NCBI GenBank assembly: GCA_964560875.1
Contig: CAZLMW010000037.1
Location: 1-64,000 of the forward strand
Source of the DNA: CAZLMW01 sp964560875
GTDB lineage: Bacteria; Myxococcota_A; UBA9042
Reading direction: 5' to 3'
Length of the DNA: 64,000 nucleotides
Both the position numbers and the translations under genes were made by a program. The notes beneath the pieces were generated by a model. It was not told the DNA's origin and ran no database searches. It was given only the letters and a program-made list of their open reading frames with translations. The stretch's first letter is position 1. The number at the start of each line of letters is the position of its first letter. This document shows, piece after piece, positions 8,280-16,930 of this stretch.

Positions 8280-10331
8280 ATGAAAACAACAATGATCAAA
8301 CCATCGAATCCATCGAAACCATCGGGGCAGGGCGCCCTGGCGCTCGTGGTGGCGGCGTTGATGACCGTGCCCGCAACCGGCGCGTGGGCATGTGGCGGGT
8401 GTTTTTCGCCGCCCGGGCGGACGCAGATCCTGCAGGACGCCGAACGCATCCTGTTTTTCCGCGACGGCACCAACAAGAAGACGACCGTCTGGATCGAGAT
8501 CAAGTACAACGGCCCCGCCAAAGACTTCGGATGGGTCCTGCCCTTGCCCAAGAAGCCGGGCAAAGTTGGCGTCGGAACCTCGTACGTCCTCGACCGGCTC
8601 GACCAGGCCGCCGCTCCAAGGTTTGTCACCAAGCGCGGCAACACGATGGAGAACTGCCGCCACACGGCCGAATCGAGCGACAGTGTCGGCTGCGGTGTCG
8701 GTTTCGCGGCGTCGGACGAAGCGGACATCGGAACGGCTGGGGGCGCTTTCGCCAATGAGGCCGGCGCTCAAGGTGACAACAACAAGGTCAAGGTTCTCGA
8801 ACATGCGCAGGCCGGCCCGTACGACTACAAGATCATCGCCACCGCCACGGCCGCCGCCGCCCTCGATTGGCTGACCACCAACGGCTACGACACGCCCAAG
8901 TCGGCCAAATCCATCCTCGAATCCCACGTGAAAAAGGGCGACGTCTTCATCGCGGTCAAGCTCGTCAGCGGCGCCGGCGTCAACGAAATCCGCCCGATCA
9001 CCCTCGAGATGGACGACGCCGACGCGTGCGTACCGCTGCGCCTGACATCGGTCGCGGCCGTGCAGGACATGAACATCGTCGTCTACTTGCTCGGTCCGGG
9101 CCGGGCCATCCCCAAGAACCACATGCACGTCGTGCTCAACCCGCTGAAGCTCCGTTGGGACGGTGGCGTGCAGAACTACCCGGCGGTCTTGTCGTCCGCC
9201 ATCGACGAAGCCGCCGGTCGCGCGTTCATCACCGAGTTCGCGGGGGACGCCAAGTCGCTCAAGGTCCCCGCCCCCATCACGACGAGCCAGGTCGACGCGA
9301 CTGGCATGTTCAACCAGCCGATCGCCGGCGCGCCGAACACCCGGGTCAATCGCGCAGAGCCGCTCGCCATCTCGCCGTGGAGGCAGGGCGACTTGTTTGA
9401 TAGCAAGCTGCTCGACCCGTCGCCGCTCCAGCACGTCAAGACCGTCGACGACCTCGTCCAGACGCTGCGTGACGGCAACCTGATCCTCGTCCAGGACAGC
9501 GCCGCCGCCATCGAGTCGGTCGCCAAGCTCGCGGCGAAGGCCGGCAAGTCGGCCAGCGTGCTGCAGTACTATCTGCAGATCCGCGCCAAGCAGGTCACCC
9601 CCACCAAGAGCATCATGAGCGAGAAGCTCGACGGCGCAGAGCTCTTCAAAGTCGTGAAGGAAGGGGTCATCGACCCGGTCTATTCGGTCGGCGGAATGCT
9701 CGCGCAGTCCAAGATCCTGACTCGTCTGTCGATGCGCATCGATCCGCAGGAGATGGACCGTGATCCGCTGTTCGCGTTCAACAAGGACCTGCCGGCGGTC
9801 AAGAACCTGCATACGGCCGAGATGCATCCGGTGTGTCCCGGTGGCGACTTCGTGGTGACCGCGTCGCGCCTCAAGCTCGAGGGCGGCCAGTCGTACATCG
9901 TCCAGGGTGAGCGGCGACCGACCGACTTCAGCAACCCCGCCGCCAACACGCGCACCGGGTTGACGACCTCGACGGCGGTTGATCCCCGCTGGAAAGAGGC
10001 GAAGTTTGCGATGCGCATCGAGGTCCTCGAGGAGACGGGGCCACCCAAGACCGTGCCGGCGGCGATGATCGAGAAGCTCGATGGGCTCATTGCGGGCTCG
10101 ACGCCAGGCAAGCCGACGGTCCCAGCAGGCACGACGATCGACCAGTCCGAAGTCCGCTACACCATGCCCGACAGCGATGGCCCGGCCGGTCTCAAGTTCG
10201 GCGCCGAGAAGACCCAACCGGACACCGGCGGCTGCACGCTGGATCGGTCTTCGCAGCGGCCGTTTTCCATGGCGCTGATGATGTCGCTCGCCCTCGGTGT
10301 GCTGCTGCTCCGACGACGCCGCATCCTGTAG
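8280..10331 (+). CDS. DUF2330 domain-containing protein with C-terminal sorting-like tail
   Basis: The 683-residue protein starts at ATG 8280 behind GGAGG. After the signal peptide (cleavage near TGAWA) comes CGGCFSPP and the DUF2330 region with DAERILFFRDG and DFGWVLPLP, typical of this family. The C-terminus reads GCTLD, a hydrophobic segment (MALMMSLALGVLLL) and RRRRIL. This Cys-transmembrane-Arg layout resembles the MYXO-CTERM and GlyGly-CTERM type sorting tails, so the protein is probably processed to the cell surface. No enzymatic activity is known for DUF2330. Confidence 0.85.
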   Translation: MKTTMIKPSNPSKPSGQGALALVVAALMTVPATGAWACGGCFSPPGRTQILQDAERILFFRDGTNKKTTVWIEIKYNGPAKDFGWVLPLPKKPGKVGVGTSYVLDRLDQAAAPRFVTKRGNTMENCRHTAESSDSVGCGVGFAASDEADIGTAGGAFANEAGAQGDNNKVKVLEHAQAGPYDYKIIATATAAAALDWLTTNGYDTPKSAKSILESHVKKGDVFIAVKLVSGAGVNEIRPITLEMDDADACVPLRLTSVAAVQDMNIVVYLLGPGRAIPKNHMHVVLNPLKLRWDGGVQNYPAVLSSAIDEAAGRAFITEFAGDAKSLKVPAPITTSQVDATGMFNQPIAGAPNTRVNRAEPLAISPWRQGDLFDSKLLDPSPLQHVKTVDDLVQTLRDGNLILVQDSAAAIESVAKLAAKAGKSASVLQYYLQIRAKQVTPTKSIMSEKLDGAELFKVVKEGVIDPVYSVGGMLAQSKILTRLSMRIDPQEMDRDPLFAFNKDLPAVKNLHTAEMHPVCPGGDFVVTASRLKLEGGQSYIVQGERRPTDFSNPAANTRTGLTTSTAVDPRWKEAKFAMRIEVLEETGPPKTVPAAMIEKLDGLIAGSTPGKPTVPAGTTIDQSEVRYTMPDSDGPAGLKFGAEKTQPDTGGCTLDRSSQRPFSMALMMSLALGVLLLRRRRIL

Positions 10332-10384
10332 CGATCGGCCAATGGTCGACACGGAGTGAAGCGCGACGCTAACCTCCGCCGCCC

Positions 10385-11674
10385 ATGGCCCACCCTAGCC
10401 CCTCTCAGTCGCGCACGTTCTGGAGCGCATTCGGTCCCGGTCTGCTCTTTGCGGGCGCGGCTGTCGGCGTCTCTCACCTCGTGCAATCGACCCGGGCAGG
10501 GGCGGGTTTTGGGCTGGCCCTGGTCGGCGTGGTCATCGCTGCGAACATCCTGAAATACCCGGCGTTCCGCTTTGGACCGCTGTACGCATCGGCGACCGGC
10601 ACCTCGCTGCTGGAGGGCTATCGACGCCAGGGAACGTGGGCGCTGTGGCTGTATGCCGTCGTCACCGTCGCGACCATGTTCACCGTCCAGGCCGCCGTAA
10701 CGGTCGTCACCGCCGGGCTCGCCAAGGCCATCACCGGCACGTCGATGTCGCCGATCACGCTGTCGATCATCTTGCTGGTGATCTGCGGTGGGCTGCTGGC
10801 CGCGGGCAGCTATCGTTGGCTCGACCGCATCATCAAGGTTGTCGTCGTGGTGCTGACCGTCTCCACCCTCGCCGCTGCCGCCCTCGTCGTGCCTCGGGTG
10901 GACTGGTCAACACTGGCGATTGTCCCGGCTGCGAGTCAACTCGATGGCAAAGCGCTGTTGTTTGTCGCCGCGCTGGTCGGCTGGATGCCATCGGCCATCG
11001 ACGTCGCCGTTTGGCAGAGCCTGTGGGTCCTGGCCCGCGGCAGGGACGCTGAGGTCGCCGTTGCGCCTCGCGATGCCTTGCTCGACTTCGATATCGGCTA
11101 TCTCGGCACGGTTTTGCTCGCGTTCTGTTTTCTGCTCCTTGGCGCCGGCGTCATGCACGGTTCCGGGGTCGCGTTCGCCGGTTCGGCCGGTGGCTTCGCG
11201 GCGCAAATCCTCAATCTCTATGCGCAGAGCCTCGGCGATTGGGCGCGTCCCATCATCGGCGTGTGCGCTTTTGCCGTGATGTTCTCGACCACCCTGACCG
11301 TGGTGGATGGATTCCCGCGAGCTTTGTCCGTGCTTGTCGCGCGCTTTCAGGGGCCCGAATCCGCCGAAGAATCTGCGATGGACACCGCGGCGCGCAGACG
11401 CAACTACTGGATCGCGCTCGTCGTGCTCGGCGTCGGCTCCGTCGTCGTCCTGGTCTGGATGCTCAAGTCGCTCAAGGCGATGGTGGATCTTGCGACGACG
11501 CTCTCTTTCCTGACCGCCCCTGTGCTCGCATGGCTGAATCATCGCGCCGTGCACAGCGCTGAGATCCCCGCTGAACATCGGCCTGGGCGTGGCCTCGCTG
11601 CCATGTCCATTGCCGGCATCTTTTTCCTGGGCGCTTTCGCCCTGTACTACATCCACATGCGCTTCATCGCCTGA
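10385..11674 (+). CDS. divergent Nramp-superfamily membrane transporter
   Basis: The 429-residue integral membrane protein has about 11 hydrophobic segments and opens TM1 with the Nramp-type GPGLLFAGAAVG. The canonical metal-binding residues are absent: TM1 lacks DPGN (here GVSHLVQS) and TM6 has MPSAID instead of MPH. It belongs to the Nramp/APC superfamily by overall pattern but probably does not carry Mn2+ or Fe2+ in the classical way. Substrate unknown. It follows the DUF2330 gene by 53 bp and precedes the peptidase lipoprotein gene by 12 bp, so the three may be one transcript. Confidence 0.7.
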   Translation: MAHPSPSQSRTFWSAFGPGLLFAGAAVGVSHLVQSTRAGAGFGLALVGVVIAANILKYPAFRFGPLYASATGTSLLEGYRRQGTWALWLYAVVTVATMFTVQAAVTVVTAGLAKAITGTSMSPITLSIILLVICGGLLAAGSYRWLDRIIKVVVVVLTVSTLAAAALVVPRVDWSTLAIVPAASQLDGKALLFVAALVGWMPSAIDVAVWQSLWVLARGRDAEVAVAPRDALLDFDIGYLGTVLLAFCFLLLGAGVMHGSGVAFAGSAGGFAAQILNLYAQSLGDWARPIIGVCAFAVMFSTTLTVVDGFPRALSVLVARFQGPESAEESAMDTAARRRNYWIALVVLGVGSVVVLVWMLKSLKAMVDLATTLSFLTAPVLAWLNHRAVHSAEIPAEHRPGRGLAAMSIAGIFFLGAFALYYIHMRFIA

Positions 11675-11686
11675 ACCGAGGTCTCC

Positions 11687-13870
11687 ATGCGCCCCATCGA
11701 TTTTGCCACCCGCAACACGTCGCTCGTCGCGGTCTTCGCCCTGCTGGCCGTCGCGATTACCCCCGGATGCGGCAAGAAGAAGAAGGACATCAAGCCGATC
11801 GAGCCGCCGGCCGAGCTGATGAAGAACGTCACGACTCCCAAGGCTGCCGAGGCCCCCGCCGCCGCGACTTCAGCTGCCGCTGGCGAGGAGGACGAAGACA
11901 AGGACGACCGCGTCGCCATCGTACCCCCCGGATCGAAGACTCCGCCGCTCAAAGGCGTACCCCGCGCTGCGTTCAACCGAATCGCCGCCGAGCTGTGCAT
12001 CCCCGTGTTCTGGATCCGCGACGCCAACAAGAACGGCGCGCTGGACGCCGATGAGATCGCCGGGCTATGGGGCTATGGCACGCCCGATCAACAAAACACA
12101 CCGTACTGGGCCGGAGCCGGGCACTTCACGCCTCCGTTCAACGCCGCATTCGAGCGCATCGCCGCCCATCACAAGTCGGGCGGTAAGGGACCCAAGATCG
12201 AGGGCGAAGAGGGCAAACGCCAGGCGGCGATCCGCAAAGAACTCGCGCAGGGCCGTCCCACGCTGATTCGCACGACGACCGCCGACATCGATCCCAAGCA
12301 CGCCGCCTTCGCGCGGGCGATCGTCGACGCAGCGACCATCATCGAGAACATCTACGCCCGTCAGCGCGGCGTCGTTGGCATGGACAAGGACATCGCGCCC
12401 GAGGATCACGCGTCCCGCATGGTGTTTCACCGCAACCAGGGGCCGTGGTGCGTGGCACCCAAGACCGAAAAGGACCCCGCCTGCACCGCGAGCGCGCGTA
12501 AACCCGCCCGTCTTTCCGGTATGTATCCGGCCGGCATCCAGGCGGACGCGAAGTTTTGCGAGAAGCTCGAGGCGCGCAAAGACGCTCGCCAGCTGATGCA
12601 CCAGTTTCACGCGGTCAAAGACGTCGACGGCAAGCTGAAGGCCGTTCCCTATCACATCGAATACGGCGGCGAGATGCGCATTGTCGCCGACCGACTCGAC
12701 GTGGCCGCCGCCGCCATGGCCAAGGACCCGAAGGAAAAAGCGCTTGTCGCCTACCTCAAGGCCGCCGCCAAGGCGTTCCGAGACGACAGCTGGCCAGTCG
12801 CTGACGAAGCCTGGTCGAAGATGAACGCCCGCAACAGCAAGTGGTACCTGCGCATCGGGCCTGACGAGACGTACTTCGAGCCGTGCAGCCGCAAGGCCGG
12901 CTTTCACGTGAGCTTCGCGCGCATCAACCAGGATTCGCTGCGCTGGCAGGACAAGCTCGATCCGATCAAGACCGACATGGAAAACGCCCTCGCCGCCCTC
13001 GCCGGGGCGCCTTACAAAGCCCGCGAGGTGTCGTTCCACCTGCCCGACTTCATCGACATGGTCATCAACGCCGCCGATTCCCGTAGCGCGCACGGCGCGA
13101 CCATCGGTCAGAGCCTGCCCAACTGGGGCCCCGTCGCCAACGAAGGCCGTGGCCGCACCGTCGCGATGACCAACCTGTACACCGACCCGGATTCGGTCGA
13201 GTCGTTCAAGACCCAGGCCGCGTCGCTCATCTGCAAGGACACGCTGGCGACGATCTCGTTCGAGCAGGAGCCGCAGGTCATGAGCACGGTGCTGCACGAG
13301 GCGGCCCACAACCTCGGTCCAGCGCACGAATACAAGGTCGATGGCAAGACAGACGACGAGATCTTCGGCGGCCCGCTCGCGTCCACCCTCGAGGAGTTGA
13401 AGGCGCAAACGGCCGCGCTTTGGCTCAACGGATGGCTGCGCGGCAAGGGCAAGATCGACACCAAGCTAAGCCACAGCGGCTACGCGCGCGACGTGCTCTG
13501 GGCGTTCGGCCATATCTCCCGCGGCATGTACAACTCGCGCGGCAAACCCAAGCCCTATTCGCAGCTCGCCGCCATCCAGGTCGGCTACATGCTCGCCAAC
13601 AAGGCCGTCACCTGGCACGCCGATCAGAAGGCAGCAAACGGCACCGATGTCGGCTGTCTGAGCATCGACTACGCCGCTTTCGAGAAGGCATCTGTCGCGC
13701 TGATGAAGCGCGTCGCCGGGATCAAAGCGCGCGGCGACAAGGCCGATGCGCTCGCCCTACGCAAGGAGTTCGTCGACGACGACGGCGCCTGGAAGACGTT
13801 GCGCGGCAAGATCACCGAGCGATGGCTGCGCAGCCCGAAAGCGACGTTTGTTTACAGCGTGGACCTGTAA
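11687..13870 (+). CDS. M49-like zinc metallopeptidase lipoprotein with EF-hand motif
   Basis: The 727-residue product has a lipoprotein signal (ITPGC followed by KKKKD). An EF-hand-like loop, DANKNGALDADE, lies near residue 110. The catalytic motif is H537-E-A-A-H541 followed by NLGPAHEY, and a likely third zinc ligand occurs in LEELKAQT (E569 or E570). Motif order and the large domain resemble dipeptidyl-peptidase III (M49)-like proteins, although canonical M49 uses HELLGH with one more residue. It would act in the periplasm or on the cell surface. Assignment to M49 is by motif only; a distinct gluzincin family is possible. Confidence 0.6.
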   Translation: MRPIDFATRNTSLVAVFALLAVAITPGCGKKKKDIKPIEPPAELMKNVTTPKAAEAPAAATSAAAGEEDEDKDDRVAIVPPGSKTPPLKGVPRAAFNRIAAELCIPVFWIRDANKNGALDADEIAGLWGYGTPDQQNTPYWAGAGHFTPPFNAAFERIAAHHKSGGKGPKIEGEEGKRQAAIRKELAQGRPTLIRTTTADIDPKHAAFARAIVDAATIIENIYARQRGVVGMDKDIAPEDHASRMVFHRNQGPWCVAPKTEKDPACTASARKPARLSGMYPAGIQADAKFCEKLEARKDARQLMHQFHAVKDVDGKLKAVPYHIEYGGEMRIVADRLDVAAAAMAKDPKEKALVAYLKAAAKAFRDDSWPVADEAWSKMNARNSKWYLRIGPDETYFEPCSRKAGFHVSFARINQDSLRWQDKLDPIKTDMENALAALAGAPYKAREVSFHLPDFIDMVINAADSRSAHGATIGQSLPNWGPVANEGRGRTVAMTNLYTDPDSVESFKTQAASLICKDTLATISFEQEPQVMSTVLHEAAHNLGPAHEYKVDGKTDDEIFGGPLASTLEELKAQTAALWLNGWLRGKGKIDTKLSHSGYARDVLWAFGHISRGMYNSRGKPKPYSQLAAIQVGYMLANKAVTWHADQKAANGTDVGCLSIDYAAFEKASVALMKRVAGIKARGDKADALALRKEFVDDDGAWKTLRGKITERWLRSPKATFVYSVDL

Positions 13871-13920
13871 GGCAACAGAAGACCGCGTTAGTGCGGCGGC
13901 AGGGTTCGGTGGGTCTGACG

Positions 13921-13951
13921 AGTTGATTTGATATCGAGTTATCATTATCGT
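13921..13951. promoter_or_regulatory. AT-rich promoter/operator island upstream of the zinc operon
   Basis: In otherwise GC-rich DNA these 30 bases are strikingly AT-rich and contain GATATCGAGTTATC and GTTATCATTATCG, imperfect inverted elements like Fur/Zur-family boxes. The island ends 17 bp before the first ATG of the operon that encodes a Fur-family regulator and zinc transporter. Assignment as a Zur operator is inference. Confidence 0.35.
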
Positions 13952-13967
13952 TCCGGCGCGCTCAGCC

Positions 13968-14252
13968 ATGAAGCGACGGAGAACCCCCGTGTGTACCCAT
14001 CGTAAGTCCCTTTCTCTGCTTGCCGTTTCTCTTCTTTGTGTGCTNNNNNNNNNNNNNNNNNNNNNNNNNNNNNNNNNNNNNNNNNNNNNNNNNNNNNNNN
14101 NNNNNNNNNNNNNNNNNNNNNNNNNNNNNNNNNNNNNNNNNNNNGTTTACGAGTTGACCGTCGGTACCTACACATTCGAGTTCGGCCCGGCGACCGCGAC
14201 CGGGGTCAAGCTGACCTTGACCGAGGCGGTTGCGGGCGACGACGGACATTGA
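13968..14252 (+). CDS. exported protein of the zinc operon, interrupted by an assembly gap
   Basis: The first 25 codons encode a basic start and hydrophobic signal segment (KSLSLLAVSLLCV). The sequence then enters the N gap, and the last codons after it encode VYELTVGTYTFEFGPATATG and end AVAGDDGH. The true length is unknown because the 100 N are a placeholder. The surviving end suggests a small beta-rich secreted domain, like the other gap-broken gene of this operon. It is the first gene before the Fur-family regulator, 16 bp upstream. Function not recognised. Confidence 0.5.
   Translation: MKRRRTPVCTHRKSLSLLAVSLLCVXXXXXXXXXXXXXXXXXXXXXXXXXXXXXXXXXXVYELTVGTYTFEFGPATATGVKLTLTEAVAGDDGH
14045..14144. 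other. assembly gap (100 N)
   Basis: Exactly 100 N, the conventional placeholder for a scaffold gap of unknown size. It lies inside the first gene of the zinc operon. Confidence 0.95.
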
Positions 14253-14268
14253 CGCTGCGAGGTGACGC

Positions 14269-14643
14269 ATGAGCCGAAAGACCGACCAACGCGACGCGAT
14301 AATGGCTGCGATCCGCGCGGCCCAGCGCCCGCTACGGCCCGATGAGGTCCTGCTGCTCGCCCAGGAGCGCGTGCCGTCGATCGGGGTCGCCACGGTGTAC
14401 CGCAACCTCAAGCGCCTGAGCGCCTCGGGCGAGCTGCTTGCCGTTGAGTTGCCCGGCCAGCGCACGACGCTGTACGAGATCGCGCACCTGCACCATCACC
14501 ACCATTTCCATTGCGACGGTTGCGACAAGGTCTACGACATCGACGTGTGTCCGGGCGATCTCGCGTCGATGGTGCCGAACGGATTCCAGGTCCAGCGGCA
14601 CGACCTGGTGTTGTACGGAGCGTGCCCGGCGTGTGCGGCGTAG
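14269..14643 (+). CDS. zur: Fur-family transcriptional regulator, probable zinc-uptake regulator (Zur)
   Basis: The 124-residue protein has the Fur winged helix (IGVATVYRNLKRLSASGE), the His-rich metal site HLHHHHHFHCDGC and a C-terminal CPAC that completes a structural Cys4 zinc site. It is immediately followed by a porin gene (its TAG touches the next ATG) and then znuA, znuC and znuB, which supports a Zur role over Fur or PerR. It would repress the operon in the zinc-loaded form. The gene name is inferred from context. Confidence 0.8.
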   Translation: MSRKTDQRDAIMAAIRAAQRPLRPDEVLLLAQERVPSIGVATVYRNLKRLSASGELLAVELPGQRTTLYEIAHLHHHHHFHCDGCDKVYDIDVCPGDLASMVPNGFQVQRHDLVLYGACPACAA

Positions 14644-15945
14644 ATGACCCGGCTGACACGATTGCTGATCGCCACAATCGTGGCGGTGCCGACCGCTGGG
14701 CTCGCTCATGAGCCGGACGAGCCGACACCGCCGCCCGGTGTATCCGCGGAGGAGATGAAGCTGCTCCGGGCGGGCGTGGCAGCGGACAACAAACCGTCCA
14801 ATCGGCCTGCTCCGGCCAAACCTGTGGTCATCGGTGGCGGCGCTCGAAACCAAGGGAACGCGGCCGGACAACCGGGGAGCGCGGGTTTTTCAGGCTTCTC
14901 GGCCCAGCCGTTGATCGGCGCGATGAACCCCAACATCTCGCTGATTCTCGACACCGCCGCGGCGTGGTTTTCGTCCGACAAGCCGATGCAGACAGGCGCG
15001 CACGACCCCAACTCGACCGGCTTCAACCTGCAGCAGCTCGAGCTGCATATCGAGAGTGCGGTGGATCCGTATTTCGAGATGCAGACCAACATCGTCTTCG
15101 CGCAGTTCGGCGTCGAGGTCGAGGAAGCGTACGCGCGGTCCCTCTCGCTGCCAGGTCGCATGCAGATCCGGGCGGGTCAGTTCCTCGCACCGCTTGGAAG
15201 GCTGAATCCGACCCACCCGCACTCGTGGAAGTTCGCTGACCAGCCGTTGGTCAATGGCAAATTCCTCGGTTCCGAGGGGCTGCGTGGGTTGGGCATCGAA
15301 GCGTCTTGGTTGCTTCCGACGCCGTGGTACGCCGAGCTCACAAGCGCTGTGCAGATGGGTAGGGATGCGTGCTGCGCCCGGAGTTTTTGGGGCGGTGACG
15401 CGCTGCCGGTGAAATCGCCGCTCGACCTGGTAGCCATCGCGCGACTTGCCCAGTTCTTCCCGATCGACAATGACTGGTCGGTCATGTGGGGGCTGTCCGC
15501 CGCGCTCGGCCCCAACTCCAGCGGCGTCGGCAACCGCACCGACATCTACGGAAGCGATCTGTTCGTGCGCTTTCGACCCGTCGCCGACCCCCAACGCAGG
15601 TCGCTCAGCTGGCATACCGAGTGGCTGTTTCGTGCCCGGCAGACACCGGGCGATTCGCTCCAGGACCAGGGATGGATGACGTCCCTGGTATGGCAGTATG
15701 CGCTGCGGTGGGAAGTCGGGGCGCGAGCCGAGCGCGTGACCGGCGTTGCCAACGATCCTCTCGATCCCCAATGGACCGGTGACCGCGCTCGCTACACGGG
15801 GCAGTGGACGTTTTACCCGTCGCACTTTTCGCGAATTCGGCTGCAGGCAAGCGTCGACACCCCGTCGTGGCGCGAGGATCCCGTGATCGCGGTGTTCGTC
15901 GCCGGCGAGGTGCTGATCGGCGCGCACGGGGCGCATAAGTTCTAG
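14644..15945 (+). CDS. zinc-operon outer-membrane porin-like protein
   Basis: The 433-residue product has a signal peptide cleaved near GLAHE, a Pro-rich linker, and from about residue 85 a barrel pattern resembling phosphate-selective (OprO/DcaP-like) porins: LDTAAAWFSS, LQQLELHIESAVDPYFEM and FGVEVEEAYARSLSLPGRMQ, with a C-terminal HGAHKF. It starts directly after the regulator's stop codon and 16 bp before znuA. Within a zinc-uptake operon it probably passes zinc or a zinc complex through the outer membrane. Confidence 0.75.
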   Translation: MTRLTRLLIATIVAVPTAGLAHEPDEPTPPPGVSAEEMKLLRAGVAADNKPSNRPAPAKPVVIGGGARNQGNAAGQPGSAGFSGFSAQPLIGAMNPNISLILDTAAAWFSSDKPMQTGAHDPNSTGFNLQQLELHIESAVDPYFEMQTNIVFAQFGVEVEEAYARSLSLPGRMQIRAGQFLAPLGRLNPTHPHSWKFADQPLVNGKFLGSEGLRGLGIEASWLLPTPWYAELTSAVQMGRDACCARSFWGGDALPVKSPLDLVAIARLAQFFPIDNDWSVMWGLSAALGPNSSGVGNRTDIYGSDLFVRFRPVADPQRRSLSWHTEWLFRARQTPGDSLQDQGWMTSLVWQYALRWEVGARAERVTGVANDPLDPQWTGDRARYTGQWTFYPSHFSRIRLQASVDTPSWREDPVIAVFVAGEVLIGAHGAHKF

Positions 15946-15961
15946 CCAGATCGGAGGTCAT

Positions 15962-16930
15962 ATGTACGTCAAGAAGTCCCGGAGAACCGCCCTGACACTG
16001 GCCTTGCCGCTGGCGCTGGTGATCTCGCTTGTGGTGGTGGGGTACCCGTCTGACGCAGCCGCGAAGCTGAAGGTTGTCGCGACCCTCAGTGACCTTGGCG
16101 CGCTTGCCAAGGAGATCGGCGGACCCCACGTCCACGTGACGACGCTGGTGCCGCACGACGCCGACGCCCACTACATCGACGCCCGCCCGAACCTGATGCT
16201 GCCGCTGTCGCGCGCCGACCTTGTCATCGTCAACGGTCTGCAGCTCGAGGTTGGCTGGCTTCCGCCGCTGATTCGCAACAGCCGCAACGGCAAGATCCAG
16301 GCTGGCACGCCCGGATACCTGGCGGCGTCGTTCTTCGTGCGGCGGTTGCAGGTGCCGACACAGAAGGTGTCGCGCGTCATGGGCGATGTTCACCCCGGTG
16401 GCAATCCCCACTTCACCCACGACCCGCGGGCGGGCATCGCTATCAGCAAGGCGATCGCGCGGCGTCTTTCTGCGCTGGATCCCGCGCACGCCAAGGACTA
16501 CGCCGCCCGGCAATCCGCCTGGGCCAAACGTGCCACGAAGCTGGTGAACACTCAGGCCCAGCGGTTCGCCAAGCTGCCGGCCGCCAAGCGCGTCGTGGTG
16601 AGCTACCACCAGAGCCTCGCGTACCTGTTTGATTGGTTGAAACTCAAAGAAATCGCGACGATCGAGCCGCGCCCCGGCATCCCGCCGAACCCCGGTCACA
16701 CCGCCAACGTCCTGAGCAAAATGCGCGCGACCGGTGCACGCACCATCGTCACCGAGCCGTACTACCCGCAAACGGTCAGCAAGACGCTGGCTCGGCTAGC
16801 CAAAGGAACACTGGTGAAGATCCCCGGCGGCACGCGCCTCGGGAAGGGCGAGACATACCTGCAGCGGATCAAGAGGACGTCAGACGCGCTGTACGCGGCC
16901 ATCGCCAAGACCCACAAGGCCGGCAAGTGA
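15962..16930 (+). CDS. znuA: periplasmic zinc-binding protein of an ABC importer (ZnuA-like)
   Basis: The 322-residue protein has a signal peptide ending SDAAA and the cluster A-I binding-protein fold. Likely metal ligands are the His in DADAHYIDARP, the His in GNPHFTHDP, the His in SYHQSLAYLF and an acidic residue in TEPYYPQTVSK. The His-rich loop found in many ZnuA proteins is absent, so manganese cannot be excluded from the fold alone. The Fur-family regulator and His-rich ATPase in the operon favour zinc. Its stop overlaps a GTG that begins the next gene. Confidence 0.85.
   Translation: MYVKKSRRTALTLALPLALVISLVVVGYPSDAAAKLKVVATLSDLGALAKEIGGPHVHVTTLVPHDADAHYIDARPNLMLPLSRADLVIVNGLQLEVGWLPPLIRNSRNGKIQAGTPGYLAASFFVRRLQVPTQKVSRVMGDVHPGGNPHFTHDPRAGIAISKAIARRLSALDPAHAKDYAARQSAWAKRATKLVNTQAQRFAKLPAAKRVVVSYHQSLAYLFDWLKLKEIATIEPRPGIPPNPGHTANVLSKMRATGARTIVTEPYYPQTVSKTLARLAKGTLVKIPGGTRLGKGETYLQRIKRTSDALYAAIAKTHKAGK

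Noticed and set aside
8241..10352. Over 700-codon open frame opposite the DUF2330 gene
   Set aside because: The plus strand has signal peptide and DUF2330 motifs; the minus-strand frame has shadow composition only.
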